Assembly (NCBI GenBank): GCA_004293285.1
Contig: RDYF01000018.1
Span: 1 to 53,628, forward strand
From: Verrucomicrobiota bacterium
Lineage (GTDB): Bacteria > Verrucomicrobiota > Verrucomicrobiia > Verrucomicrobiales > Akkermansiaceae
Length of the DNA: 53,628 nucleotides
Reading direction: 5' to 3'
Under the pieces are notes generated by a model, which was not told the DNA's origin, did not search any database, and worked only from the letters and a program-made list of their open reading frames with translations. Shown here piece by piece: positions 1 through 8,435 of this stretch. Each line of letters begins with the position of its first letter. Position 1 is the first letter of the stretch. Made by a program: the position numbers and the translations under genes.

Positions 1-1
1 C

Positions 2-376
2 GACAGTCTCACCAACTCGTCTGTCAGCGCGAAGGTCGGTGTGATGATTCGCGAATCACTCGCTGCGAACGCCCGCTGTGCCGCCGTCTATGTCACTCCC
101 AGTGCGGGCGTGCAATTCATCTGGCGCACTAGCGCAGGCAGCATGGTCAACATCGCAACAGTATCAGGCCGCACGGCTCCTCAATGGTTACGCATGCAGC
201 GAGTCGGAAATTCCTTCCGAGCCTTCTACTCCACCAACGGTAGTACTTGGACGCAATTTGGCGGCAGCAAAACGATTTCGATGTCGACCAATGCCCTCAT
301 GGGACAAGCAGTCACCAGCGGCACCAATGCCTCGCTCTGCACAGGAGTGTTTTCAGGAGTGATTGCGACACCTTGA
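2..376 (+). CDS. C-terminal end of a secreted protein with a concanavalin-A-like (DUF1349-type) domain, partial
   Basis: The frame is open from the first bases of the window, so the N-terminus lies upstream and is missing. About 124 residues are visible. They read like the end of a jelly-roll/concanavalin-like domain: a GVMIRESL strand, then QWLRMQRVGNSFRAFYS and NGSTWTQFG, then MGQAVTSG near the end. This order is typical of domains found at the C-termini of large secreted carbohydrate-associated proteins. The domain call rests on pattern only. The gene converges on the pseudopilin cassette, with 13 bp between the two stop codons. Nothing about its catalytic partner domain can be said. Confidence 0.6.
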   Translation, partial: DSLTNSSVSAKVGVMIRESLAANARCAAVYVTPSAGVQFIWRTSAGSMVNIATVSGRTAPQWLRMQRVGNSFRAFYSTNGSTWTQFGGSKTISMSTNALMGQAVTSGTNASLCTGVFSGVIATP

Positions 377-389
377 TCTCCAAACCTAC

Positions 390-2969
390 TCACAAATTCC
401 GCATCAATAGCGTGCGGATTTGGAGAGGTTGATTGGGAATAATCGCTCCTTGCTCATCGCGTGCGGGAGCGATTTCGATAACGTATTCGCGGACTTTTCT
501 GCCAATGACGGCACCTGCTTGGTTGAGCACTTGGCCTGCGACGACGATGCGAAATGTTTTGCTCTGAAAAGTCACGAGCGAGCTCACGCGCTGAAACAAC
601 TCTTCTCGCCCCGCGTCGTCCCAGGAATCCTCGGGCTGAGAGGAATTCGGATATGACAAACGGCTCCCAAAAAAGGGTTCGGTATCGGCTTGAGGGTTGT
701 TGTAGTTGCGCATCTGCCCAGGATGGAGGCGAATCAGGTTGAGATCGGAAATCGAACGCAGCGGCGCACGATTGCGTGTGGCGATGACGGCATCGGCAAA
801 ACGATCTCCTACCGCTTGGTGACTGGGTGGAAAAATCGGGCCGAGTTGCGGATCTCTCGACAGTTCTTGCCCCGCAATCAAACAACGCAGTACCTCGCGC
901 GATGCCGTATTGATGTTGATGCGCGGCAGATCGTCTTGTGGCTTAGGAGTTAAGGCAAAGAGATCGAGCAATTGCGCGGCCCTTCGGCCTTCTCGGTCGA
1001 ACGCCGCGTATTCAGGTCGACCAATGGCCAGGGTAATGCCACCACCAGCGCGCGCATCGGCAGCAAAGCTGCTGAGTTCGACATCACGCCACTGCGCCGG
1101 ATCAAAAATGTGTCCGATTTCCGCAAGAGATTGCAGCGGACGATTCGCCATCCATGCCGGTGCCATCTGGGGTTGATTGGCCGGAAGATTCAGCGCGGTG
1201 GGAAGAACGGCATCGCGACTCGCGCTGATGCCAGGCGTCGAGTTCCAACCTCGATCCGGCCAATGCAGCAGCGATACTTCACGAAAAGGCCGTGATGAAT
1301 GAACGCCCCGCTTCAAGGCTCGCCCACCCCAGTTGCTGTTTTGATCATAGTCGTTCGCATACACCCAAGTGTTGATGTAATGGGAAGCACGCGGATCACC
1401 ATGCTGCCCTATGCTGTGATCATGCGCCGGAGAACCATTGCCCTTCCACTTGCGCTGGCTCGCTCCCCCGCGCAGGTTGCCTGCTGTGCGCTGCAAACCA
1501 CCACGAGCAGTGTCGACCAGTCGACCATTCCACAGCAACTCGAAGCTGCTCGTCGTGGTCGCAGTCGCAGGAAAATTCAACTCACTGGGTGGAAAGACAC
1601 CAATCGGAAATACGCACTCGCGCTCACCACAGAGTTTCACAACGAATCCATTCGGCGGGATACTCACTGACTGCGCCGGAAATGTGGTTGTCCCAAATGG
1701 TCGCGATCCTACAAGCGGAATCACGATCTCGTGGCGATTGATGTTGGTCAACTGAAACGTCCCTCGGACCGATTGCTGGCTGAGATTCCAGAGCTCGACA
1801 TAGGTCGATATCCGAATGGTTAGCGTTCGCTGGCTCAGATCGGTGCTAACCCACTCATAGCGATCAAACAGTTCATTCACAAAAGGATAACTGTCTACCC
1901 CGCGGTAACCCGAACCCACCGTTGCATCATGGTCTGCATCCGCAAAATCAATGATGCTCGCCGCGATCGTTTTCGTGTAATCTTCACTCGCCGGAAAAGC
2001 GCCGCGTCGATTGGTAAAATCGGGCAAATTGCGATCGATGTGCGCGGCGATCTCATCGACATTTCCTTGTGCAATGAGATCGGACAAATTCCGAGCAGGT
2101 CGACCGGCATCGGCGTATCCAAATCCATGCGGAATCAACGGCACACGACGCTGCGGTGCGGGCAACTGATAGGAAATGTAAGGCTCTACCTGCGCTGCAT
2201 CGACCTCCCCCAGCACCAAGCGGGTGCCGGCGGGAGTTTTCAAACTCGTGCGCTGTGCCACCAAACGATCCTGAGCGCTGACCGCAGGTTTGCTCTGAGC
2301 ACGAGGGTCAAACAAAGTAAAATACTGGATTTCCTGCGGTCCAAGGGCCTCTCGACGCGGCTCTGTTCCTGCACGCATGCCATCGAGTCGACCGCTGAGA
2401 TCTTCGACCCACCAAGCATAACGCATCGTGTGAGTCGCACTCGACTCGGGGACATCCACCCAAGCACCACGAGGCACGTTCCGATCATAGCGATTCATCG
2501 AAACGATGGTCGGCAAATGCGCCATGCGAAGCGAATGGGCAAGAGCCACCCCATCAATGCGCCGATCGCCCGCATGACTCTCTTTCACCCCGCTGACCAA
2601 GGGCAATACCCGCCACTGTTGACGTTGCAGATCAAATCGCGCGCCGAAGGTAAAAAATTGCTCGCGCGAAGGCTGATGGCCCACGGCCTCTATCAACGGT
2701 TGATCAGGATCGTCGACACGAAACACCAGCGAATCATCGGCAGCAGCGATTGGACTCAGTGTCGCAATTGCATCAGCCAACCCACTCTCCACCGCCATTT
2801 CCGCCCTTGCTGCATGGGAATACGAGCGAGCGGTCTTGCGCTCTAAGGTGAAAACCGAGAGCGACCCAACGACGAAAAGCATCATGCCTGCAATCGCCAT
2901 GACGGTCATGGGCAAAGCAAATCCTCGCTGTTGCCCTATTTGACTAATAAATCGTTTTTTTGTTTTCAT
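390..2969 (-). CDS. Verru_Chthon cassette protein A (GspK-like large pseudopilin)
   Basis: This 859-residue protein is the last gene of a four-gene cassette. The start at 2969 is chosen because its ATG overlaps the stop of protein C as ATGA; a start at 3047 would run 80 bp into that gene. The N-terminus (QQRGFALPMTVMAIAGM) is a prepilin-like cleavage site followed by a transmembrane helix. It lacks the usual Glu at +5, as GspK does. Around residues 185-195 comes YAWWVEDLSGRLD, and near residue 686 NINTASREVL, the helix-hairpin-helix-like signature of GspK. Known family: TIGR02600-type Verru_Chthon cassette A. The inferred role is the tip subunit of a type II secretion or type IV-like pseudopilus. 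No cargo is evident. Confidence 0.85.
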   Translation of the reverse strand: MKTKKRFISQIGQQRGFALPMTVMAIAGMMLFVVGSLSVFTLERKTARSYSHAARAEMAVESGLADAIATLSPIAAADDSLVFRVDDPDQPLIEAVGHQPSREQFFTFGARFDLQRQQWRVLPLVSGVKESHAGDRRIDGVALAHSLRMAHLPTIVSMNRYDRNVPRGAWVDVPESSATHTMRYAWWVEDLSGRLDGMRAGTEPRREALGPQEIQYFTLFDPRAQSKPAVSAQDRLVAQRTSLKTPAGTRLVLGEVDAAQVEPYISYQLPAPQRRVPLIPHGFGYADAGRPARNLSDLIAQGNVDEIAAHIDRNLPDFTNRRGAFPASEDYTKTIAASIIDFADADHDATVGSGYRGVDSYPFVNELFDRYEWVSTDLSQRTLTIRISTYVELWNLSQQSVRGTFQLTNINRHEIVIPLVGSRPFGTTTFPAQSVSIPPNGFVVKLCGERECVFPIGVFPPSELNFPATATTTSSFELLWNGRLVDTARGGLQRTAGNLRGGASQRKWKGNGSPAHDHSIGQHGDPRASHYINTWVYANDYDQNSNWGGRALKRGVHSSRPFREVSLLHWPDRGWNSTPGISASRDAVLPTALNLPANQPQMAPAWMANRPLQSLAEIGHIFDPAQWRDVELSSFAADARAGGGITLAIGRPEYAAFDREGRRAAQLLDLFALTPKPQDDLPRININTASREVLRCLIAGQELSRDPQLGPIFPPSHQAVGDRFADAVIATRNRAPLRSISDLNLIRLHPGQMRNYNNPQADTEPFFGSRLSYPNSSQPEDSWDDAGREELFQRVSSLVTFQSKTFRIVVAGQVLNQAGAVIGRKVREYVIEIAPARDEQGAIIPNQPLQIRTLLMRNL

Positions 2970-3709
2970 CGCAATTTCATGCGGTACACCTGCCGTCGCA
3001 CCGATTCCCCCTGTTTCGGATTCTGTCGGTTTGCCAAATCTTTCCAATCTTGCTCAGACTGAAGACGCTGTGCCGTCCGCTCGTCGACCATTTCCACCAA
3101 AATTTCCAAGTCGCTCGGCATACTACCAGGCTCAGCATTCCAAAGCTGCCATCGCCCTTGAGCATCGCGCTGCCGTCCACGAATTTCCCATCGCAATACA
3201 TGATAGGCCAAGGGTTCATCGACCAAGGGATCCGGACTCGGCAACACGGCGGCGTTTCCTGCTTGCAACCATTGCTGAGTCGCATGGGCATCAAGAGTGC
3301 GACGAAACAATTTCGGCGAACCGCGACGTGCTTCATCCTCTCGAAATGCGACGTAATAGAAACAGCCCATCAAATCGCCCGTCGCATCGCTTTGCGCAGC
3401 ATCACGCTGTCGCACAAAAGCCATCTGCGTCTGACCATTCGCATCGGCCTGCAAAAAAAACATGGTGCCCGATACCTGCGACGAAAGATCATTTTCGAGA
3501 AATTGAAAGAGCGCTCGACCGTCAGCAAGGGAGTTGATGTTGCGTTGGGAAATGTGGTAGTGCGTGCTCACTTGCCCTAACAAAATCAACAAAGCAATCA
3601 TCAACAACGAAGTCACCGCCATCGCCGTCAACAATTCCGCAAGCGAAAAACCATGCTGCTGACCAAGACAACAAGAGCGACGCGAATTCAAGTGGAGCAA
3701 ATTTTTCAT
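2966..3709 (-). CDS. Verru_Chthon cassette protein C (prepilin-type, GspJ-like)
   Basis: A protein of 247 residues if it starts at 3709, where ATG overlaps the stop of protein B as ATGA. A further in-frame ATG at 3745 would overlap that gene by 40 bp and is less likely. The sequence HGFSLAELLTAMAVTSLLM is a class III prepilin leader: Gly-Phe cleavage site, Glu at +5, and a hydrophobic helix. The rest is a globular minor-pseudopilin-like domain of about 200 residues without a recognised enzyme motif. Position and size match cassette protein C. Its stop overlaps the start of protein A, so the four proteins are probably translated together and assemble in the inner membrane and periplasm. Confidence 0.8.
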   Translation of the reverse strand: MKNLLHLNSRRSCCLGQQHGFSLAELLTAMAVTSLLMIALLILLGQVSTHYHISQRNINSLADGRALFQFLENDLSSQVSGTMFFLQADANGQTQMAFVRQRDAAQSDATGDLMGCFYYVAFREDEARRGSPKLFRRTLDAHATQQWLQAGNAAVLPSPDPLVDEPLAYHVLRWEIRGRQRDAQGRWQLWNAEPGSMPSDLEILVEMVDERTAQRLQSEQDWKDLANRQNPKQGESVRRQVYRMKLR

Positions 3710-4245
3710 GGGGGCGTTTGACGAGGAATCAACATGCTGTAGCAAGACACCGCGCGCTTGGCTTGCGGTGCACGAGCAGAGTGAGTGACACGAAGATGAA
3801 CGTGCGCAAGCGAATCCAAGGCGCCAAGGGTCATGTTCGCAGGAGGATGGGCTACAGCATACAAGAGCACCACATACTGAGCTGATCCCACCGCCATTCC
3901 GTGTTGCAGCTCGACTTCGGTAGCGCGCGATAGATATCGACCCTCAGCATCAAAAACCAAAATCTCCGGCTGCTCTTCCGTCGCCAAAACGGGAAAGGAT
4001 GGTTTCTGCGGAAACATCTCAGAGGGCATTCCTCGCCACGCATGGGTCAATTCTTGCTGCACCTCACGCGCAATCCAAGCCGAACGCGTATCGGCCTCCG
4101 CATGACGACGAGTGCGAGAAGTCACCGCACTGGCTGATAGCATGATGGGCACGGTCATCGCGATCACCACCAAGGCAATCACAGCCTCCATCAAGGTAAG
4201 ACCACGATGCCATTTCCCTTGCAATCCTGTAACCCTACTTCTCAT
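3706..4245 (-). CDS. Verru_Chthon cassette protein B (prepilin-type, GspI-like)
   Basis: A small pseudopilin of 179 residues. After a short basic leader, RGLTLMEAVIALVVIAMTV gives the prepilin signature: Gly-Leu cleavage, Glu at +5, and a hydrophobic helix. The periplasmic part is about 140 residues. Its ATG overlaps the stop of protein D (ATGA at 4245-4242), and its own stop overlaps the start of protein C in the same way. Known cassette members B of Verrucomicrobium and Chthoniobacter have this size and place. Its function is inferred from family only: a minor pseudopilin in a secretion or pilus-like apparatus whose ATPase and assembly genes are not in this window. Confidence 0.8.
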   Translation of the reverse strand: MRSRVTGLQGKWHRGLTLMEAVIALVVIAMTVPIMLSASAVTSRTRRHAEADTRSAWIAREVQQELTHAWRGMPSEMFPQKPSFPVLATEEQPEILVFDAEGRYLSRATEVELQHGMAVGSAQYVVLLYAVAHPPANMTLGALDSLAHVHLRVTHSARAPQAKRAVSCYSMLIPRQTPP

Positions 4246-4925
4246 AAGGCATCAATCTGCCGCGCCCGCCCGGTGAGCCGATTGATCTGCAAGCGATCGC
4301 AAGCCAGCGACTGTCCGGACTTCGAAATCGCCACAACCTGCCCTCCACTCACCCGCCCCTGACCCAACAATAACTCGATCGGGCCTTGGCTCGGGGAGAC
4401 AATCTGCCCATTCGCCGAAAACACAATCAACACCCCTGTCACCGAGCGTCCCGACAGCATCACGGGCGCGCGGCAAGCTTGCTCCATGACCGTCGCGCGC
4501 GCATGCTGAGCCGCCGACTGTGAAAACACGAATATCGTACCGGGCAACATTTCCCAGCGCTGCAACACGCGCGTCACTTGGTAGCGGCCCGCCAACTGCT
4601 GCGGATCGACCTTCCACTCGACCTCTGCCATGCCAAACATTTTCCCTCCTTGCTCCTCCCCCGCCGCATAGTCCGCAATCACCACAGCAGTCGCAACCCC
4701 CTGCGCAATCGCATGCGAACGCGCCCGCTGCAAGTGACCCTTCACGAGCTCGCGCGCCGCTTGACGGGCTCGCTGGTCCGATTTCATCAGGGTCGGTGCC
4801 GCAGCGCCCATCAACAATATCAAAATGGCCAACACCACCAGCAACTCCGTCAGGGAAAATCCGCCATGTCGCCCGCATTCGGGAGGCTTCACTCTCTCAG
4901 ATCGCGCTTTTGTCATCATTTTCAT
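4242..4925 (-). CDS. Verru_Chthon cassette protein D (prepilin-type, GspH-like), first gene of the cassette
   Basis: A protein of 227 residues starting at 4925 (MKMMTKARSERVK). A purine-rich AGGGGCGG lies about 12 bases upstream. An earlier in-frame ATG at 5015 would add 30 residues unlike a prepilin leader and would cover the palindrome at 4990-5006. HGGFSLTELLVVLAILILL is a textbook prepilin cleavage motif with Glu at +5. The remainder resembles GspH/FimT-like minor pseudopilins and ends in CDRLQINRLTGRARQID. The following three genes overlap in turn by 4 bp, so transcription probably starts upstream of this gene in the divergent region 4926-5158. Confidence 0.82.
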   Translation of the reverse strand: MKMMTKARSERVKPPECGRHGGFSLTELLVVLAILILLMGAAAPTLMKSDQRARQAARELVKGHLQRARSHAIAQGVATAVVIADYAAGEEQGGKMFGMAEVEWKVDPQQLAGRYQVTRVLQRWEMLPGTIFVFSQSAAQHARATVMEQACRAPVMLSGRSVTGVLIVFSANGQIVSPSQGPIELLLGQGRVSGGQVVAISKSGQSLACDRLQINRLTGRARQIDAL

Positions 4926-4989
4926 TACATGATTCGCCGCCCCTAGCAGAGCAAGATTAGTGCCAGCACATTGCGAAACCTTGAGAAAA

Positions 4990-5006
4990 ATCATTCGCCG
5001 AATGAT
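4990..5006. promoter_or_regulatory. Perfect palindrome in the divergent promoter region
   Basis: ATCATTCG-c-CGAATGAT is a perfect inverted repeat with 8-bp arms. It lies between the start of the pseudopilin cassette (4925, minus) and the winged-helix protein (5159, plus). Its place and symmetry suit a dimeric regulator binding site, possibly for the divergent winged-helix protein. Binding is inferred. A second, weaker palindrome (ATTTTTC-tc-GAAAAAT) lies near 5058-5075. Confidence 0.4.
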
Positions 5007-5158
5007 AAAATTCACCGCGTTTTGCTTTCAAATGCTCCAAAACCATCGATTTCAGGACATTTTTCTCGAAAAATTTGAAGAGCTTCTGCGAAATTTCAAA
5101 AAAATGACCTTCCTTCTTGAAAGTTCACCCGAACTGTCATTCCATCGCCTTCACCGTT

Positions 5159-6172
5159 ATGAGTCTTCGCAAACAATTGAATGATATCCTCATCGCCCTG
5201 CTGCCGACCAATCCGGCTGAGTCGATCAAGGGCACGGAGCTCATTCGTTTGGCACGTCTTCAGCTCGATGGACATTATTCCGATGCCTCGCTGCGCTACC
5301 ATTTCTCGATCATGTCCTGCGACCCATCGTCGCCCATCGCCAAGGTGGAAAAAGGGCAAGGCTACTACCGCCGCAGCGCGCCTGCCCCCGCGCTCTCCAG
5401 TGCTCAGGAGCTGATTTCACTGACGCAAGGGAGGCTGGACGACATCACCACCGATCAGTCCGCCATCGATCAGACGATGCTACGCATCCGCAAGTTTCGC
5501 GCCATTGTGCATCGCTATTTTGAAATCAATGGCCGCTTTCCCTTCATCTTCCGCCATGCCTTCGCCCGCGAGGCACCGCTGGGGAATTTGTGGAAATACC
5601 CGGAAATGGTGTTGATCGACTGGGAAACGGGCGATGCCCCCGATGAGGCGATGACTCTCGATCCCACCATGCTGGCCCTCAAGCAGCGACTGGGGCTTTC
5701 GCCTTTTGGCATGCATGCCGCACGTCTGCGCATTCAACCTTCGCTGCAAACCTATCGCGAAGATTTTTTCCAAACTCTAGCCATTTCTCAATGGGCGCAT
5801 GCGGGAGAACTGATTTACGCTGCTCCCATCATCGATGAAGCCCTGGCCGATGGCTTGCGTCGACTGAATTCGATGTATGGCATTGGTGTCACCTCTTTTG
5901 GTCTGACCTCGGAAATGCTCGATGATCTGCCACGTCCAGCTCAGATTCTCAATGCGCACCCTCGGGAGACTGAAGCGATCATGGCTCGTCTCGACATCAA
6001 TCGCATCGCCGCTCCGCAAATTCGTCCACACTTGGATTGGCAAGGTCTCAATGCCTTGCGCTGCGAGAGCGATGAAGCCCGCGAGCTGGTCCACTGGATC
6101 ACGCATTGCCTCGAAGCCGGACGTGCCGAGCCTTACAAAGAGCCCGAGCCTCCAGCGTCGACTGGACATTGA
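5159..6172 (+). CDS. Winged-helix protein with degenerate restriction-endonuclease-like domain (COG2958-like)
   Basis: A protein of 337 residues from ATG 5159 (MSLRKQLNDIL). Residues 1-75 look like a winged helix: IKGTELIRLA, then YSDASLRYHFSIMSCDP, then KVEKGQGYYRR. The pattern resembles the N-terminal HTH of COG2958/HrgA-like proteins. The later part also follows that family: WKYPEMVLIDWE where members have a HPDLVGV-type strand, then YREDFFQTLAISQWAHAGELIYAA and DGLRRLNSMYGIGV. The Glu-x-Lys expected before the Arg-rich helix is replaced by ARLRIQ, so nuclease activity may be lost. The assignment rests on remembered family patterns and is moderate. The gene is divergent from the pseudopilin cassette, 25 bp before yqgE. 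It may be a regulator rather than a nuclease. Confidence 0.55.
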   Translation: MSLRKQLNDILIALLPTNPAESIKGTELIRLARLQLDGHYSDASLRYHFSIMSCDPSSPIAKVEKGQGYYRRSAPAPALSSAQELISLTQGRLDDITTDQSAIDQTMLRIRKFRAIVHRYFEINGRFPFIFRHAFAREAPLGNLWKYPEMVLIDWETGDAPDEAMTLDPTMLALKQRLGLSPFGMHAARLRIQPSLQTYREDFFQTLAISQWAHAGELIYAAPIIDEALADGLRRLNSMYGIGVTSFGLTSEMLDDLPRPAQILNAHPRETEAIMARLDINRIAAPQIRPHLDWQGLNALRCESDEARELVHWITHCLEAGRAEPYKEPEPPASTGH

Positions 6173-6197
6173 TGCATTTTTCTCCTATGCTACGTGC

Positions 6198-6758
6198 ATG
6201 AAACTGCCCGATGCCGAGCCCAATCCCTCGCTTGCAGGAAGTCTGCTTTTTGCCAGCCCGGCTCTGCGAGGAGCGCCCTTTGAGCGGTCGGTCATTTTGC
6301 TCTCGCAACACAGCGCGGAGGACGGAGCCTTTGGACTAATTCTCAATCAACCCACCGGTCAGAGTGTCGGCGATGTCCTCCAAGACCCCGCCTTCCGCCC
6401 ACTGCGCCACATCAGCGTCCACCAAGCGGGCCCTGTGGCAGAGGATCAATTGTTTTTTGCCGCTCTCTGGTGGGATGGCCCCCAAGGGCTTCGACTCGCT
6501 CAACAAATCTCCGCCGAGGAGGCCATGGTGCAGCAAAAAAAATCCGGCACACTCGTGCGCGCCTTCATCGGCTACTCGGGCTGGAGCCCCGGACAACTTG
6601 AAGAGGAAATTGAGCAAAACACTTGGATCGTTGCCCCCACACCTCCGCAATTGCTCGGGCTCAGCCACGAACGCTCGCTATGGTATGAAGCCCTGCGCTC
6701 GATTTCTCCCTTTCATCGCTTGCTCGCCGAGGCTCCCGTGAATCCCTCGGCAAACTGA
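6198..6758 (+). CDS. yqgE: YqgE/AlgH family protein (DUF179)
   Basis: A protein of 186 residues from ATG 6198 (MKLPDAEPN). The frame is open much further upstream, but that part is antisense-like sequence inside the previous gene. Family features are the N-terminal SLLFASPALRGAPFERSVILL, then GLILNQPTGQSVGDVL, and a central HQAGPVAEDQLFF where family members have GGPV. The length fits the family (about 185). The biochemical role of YqgE proteins is not settled, and early links to alginate regulation apply to Pseudomonas. The gene follows the winged-helix gene by 25 bp and ends tail-to-tail with the thioredoxin gene. Confidence 0.88.
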   Translation: MKLPDAEPNPSLAGSLLFASPALRGAPFERSVILLSQHSAEDGAFGLILNQPTGQSVGDVLQDPAFRPLRHISVHQAGPVAEDQLFFAALWWDGPQGLRLAQQISAEEAMVQQKKSGTLVRAFIGYSGWSPGQLEEEIEQNTWIVAPTPPQLLGLSHERSLWYEALRSISPFHRLLAEAPVNPSAN

Positions 6759-6781
6759 GCGCTTGGGCATTGTCGATGCCT

Positions 6782-7240
6782 TCAACGCCTGCCCCACTTT
6801 TCCAAAACGCGATCCAGCTGACGCAGAAATTCTTTTTCGGTCGGGTAATCGCTCGCAAAAAAGCGCTCCAATTCCCTGCCATTTTCATCCAACAACACAA
6901 TCATCGGCATGCCCTCGATGCGGAATTGTCGGGCATAGCGGTCGTTCTTTTTCTTCAATGCAGGATTGCCCATCGGGAAATCCAATTCCACGAGAACGAA
7001 GTGCTTGGAGGCTGCGGCGATGAATGACTTTTGAGAAAACACTTGCTGGCGCATGCGCATGCACGGCGGGCACCAATCGCTGCCAGTGAATTCCATCAGC
7101 ACCAACTTGTTTTCCTTCTTCGCCAGCGCCAAGGCCTGTTCCAAATCCGACGTCCACCCCGCTAGGGCACCATGGCTTAGGCTGGTCCATGTCACGAGGC
7201 AAAGCATCAAGAAAACCGATTTTTGAAGCAAGGATCTCAT
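6782..7240 (-). CDS. Periplasmic thioredoxin-family protein with CPPC active site
   Basis: A protein of 152 residues. The N-terminus (MRSLLQKSVFLMLCLVTW, then SHGALA) is a Sec signal peptide that probably ends near residue 27. The mature domain has the thioredoxin-7/DsbD-gamma-like pattern: LVLMEFTGSDWCPPCM with the redox pair at Cys57 and Cys60, and the cis-proline loop EGMPMIV. It should act as a periplasmic thiol-disulfide oxidoreductase, probably a reductant because of the WCPPC context. Partners are not visible here. The gene starts 77 bp from the divergent rdgB start. Confidence 0.85.
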   Translation of the reverse strand: MRSLLQKSVFLMLCLVTWTSLSHGALAGWTSDLEQALALAKKENKLVLMEFTGSDWCPPCMRMRQQVFSQKSFIAAASKHFVLVELDFPMGNPALKKKNDRYARQFRIEGMPMIVLLDENGRELERFFASDYPTEKEFLRQLDRVLEKWGRR

Positions 7241-7317
7241 ATCTTTTCACCGCTCATCAAAGCCGATTTTGTTCAAAAAACCATCGCTTTTTCTCATCTC
7301 TCGTGCCAATTTTCGGC

Positions 7318-7920
7318 ATGCCTGCTGCGCCTTTGATCATCGCCACGCGGAATGCTCACAAAACCGCCGAAATCCGCGAGATGCTCGGCGAGGCTTATTC
7401 TGTCAAGGACGCGAATGATTTTCCCGACTTCCCGCAGGTGGAGGAAACGGGCACGACTTTCCTCGAAAATGCCACTCTCAAGGCCGTAGCCATCAGTCGC
7501 TGTGTCGACGGGATGGTGGTGTCGGACGACTCGGGACTGGAGGTCGACGCCCTTGCTGGCGCTCCGGGCGTTTGGTCTTCGAGCTACGGCGGAGAGGAAG
7601 GCAATCACGCCAAAAACAATGCGAAGTTGCTCGCCAGCATGGCCGACATTCCGACAGCCCAACGCACCGCACGCTTTGTCTGTGTCATGGTCGTCGCCCA
7701 ACACGGTCAAGTGCTCGCCCATTTTCGCGGCACGGTCGATGGCACCATCGTCACTGCCGAACGAGGCAAGGACGGCTTCGGCTATGATCCCCTCTTTATC
7801 CCCATCGGCCACCAAGCGACCTTTGCAGAACTGGGGGCCGAAATCAAAAATCAGCTCAGTCATCGCTCGCGCGCACTTCAAGCCGTGATGACATGGCTCC
7901 AACAACATCCTGCCTCATGA
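7318..7920 (+). CDS. rdgB: Non-canonical purine NTP pyrophosphatase (RdgB/HAM1)
   Basis: A protein of 200 residues from ATG 7318 (MPAAPLIIATRNAHKTAEI). It hydrolyses dITP, ITP and XTP to monophosphates, keeping deaminated purines out of nucleic acids in the cytoplasm. Visible family motifs are the nucleotide-binding TRNAHK at the N-terminus, SDDSGLEVDAL with the metal-binding acidic residues, the GEEGNHAKN loop, GKDGFGYDPLF, and the C-terminal NQLSHRSRAL. The length is normal. Its stop overlaps the start of the NlpC gene as ATGA, so the two are co-translated. Confidence 0.94.
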   Translation: MPAAPLIIATRNAHKTAEIREMLGEAYSVKDANDFPDFPQVEETGTTFLENATLKAVAISRCVDGMVVSDDSGLEVDALAGAPGVWSSSYGGEEGNHAKNNAKLLASMADIPTAQRTARFVCVMVVAQHGQVLAHFRGTVDGTIVTAERGKDGFGYDPLFIPIGHQATFAELGAEIKNQLSHRSRALQAVMTWLQQHPAS

Positions 7921-8435
7921 TCCGCCGACTTCTTTTTCTGATTGCCGTTCCACTTCTTTCGCTGCTGCAGCTGTCTTGTTTTCAGGTCAGAGCCAAAGAC
8001 CCTGTGATCTACCGATTTGTGCCAGGCAAAACCGCCTTGCTGAAAGATGGCTTCGCCTACGCCCCAAGACGCGCACCTCGTCAAGTCGTGGCCGCCATTG
8101 CCGCGGGGAATCGGTTGCAAGGAAAACCCTACAAATGGGGCGGCGGCCACGCCCGCTTGAACGATACCGGCTATGATTGCTCTGGCTCGGTTTCGTATGT
8201 CCTGCGCGAAGCCGGAATCATTCAGGGCAGCATGCCCTCACGCGCCTTTCTCCATTACGGCAAACGCGGTGAAGGAAAATGGATTACCATCTACAGCCGC
8301 AATGGTCATGTCTTTATGACTGTAGCCGGACTCCGACTCGACACCGGTGGTCAGGGTCGACGCGATGGTCCCAAATGGAAACCCTGGAAGCGCGAATCGA
8401 AGGGCTACATCATGCGCCACCCACCAGGCCTCTGA
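7917..8435 (+). CDS. NlpC/P60-family peptidoglycan hydrolase, exported
   Basis: A protein of 172 residues from ATG 7917, which overlaps the rdgB stop. The N-terminus MIRRLLFLIAVPLLSLLQLS is a signal peptide; LQLSC could be a weak lipobox. The catalytic core shows YKWGGG, then YDCSGSVSYVL with the nucleophilic Cys, and NGHVFM with the general-base His. This is the order expected of a papain-like gamma-D-Glu-diamino-acid endopeptidase that cuts peptidoglycan stems. The C-terminus ends in a short Lys/Arg/Trp-rich segment. It overlaps the 3' end of the convergent HAD gene by 26 bp. Substrate specificity is inferred from the family. Confidence 0.85.
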   Translation: MIRRLLFLIAVPLLSLLQLSCFQVRAKDPVIYRFVPGKTALLKDGFAYAPRRAPRQVVAAIAAGNRLQGKPYKWGGGHARLNDTGYDCSGSVSYVLREAGIIQGSMPSRAFLHYGKRGEGKWITIYSRNGHVFMTVAGLRLDTGGQGRRDGPKWKPWKRESKGYIMRHPPGL

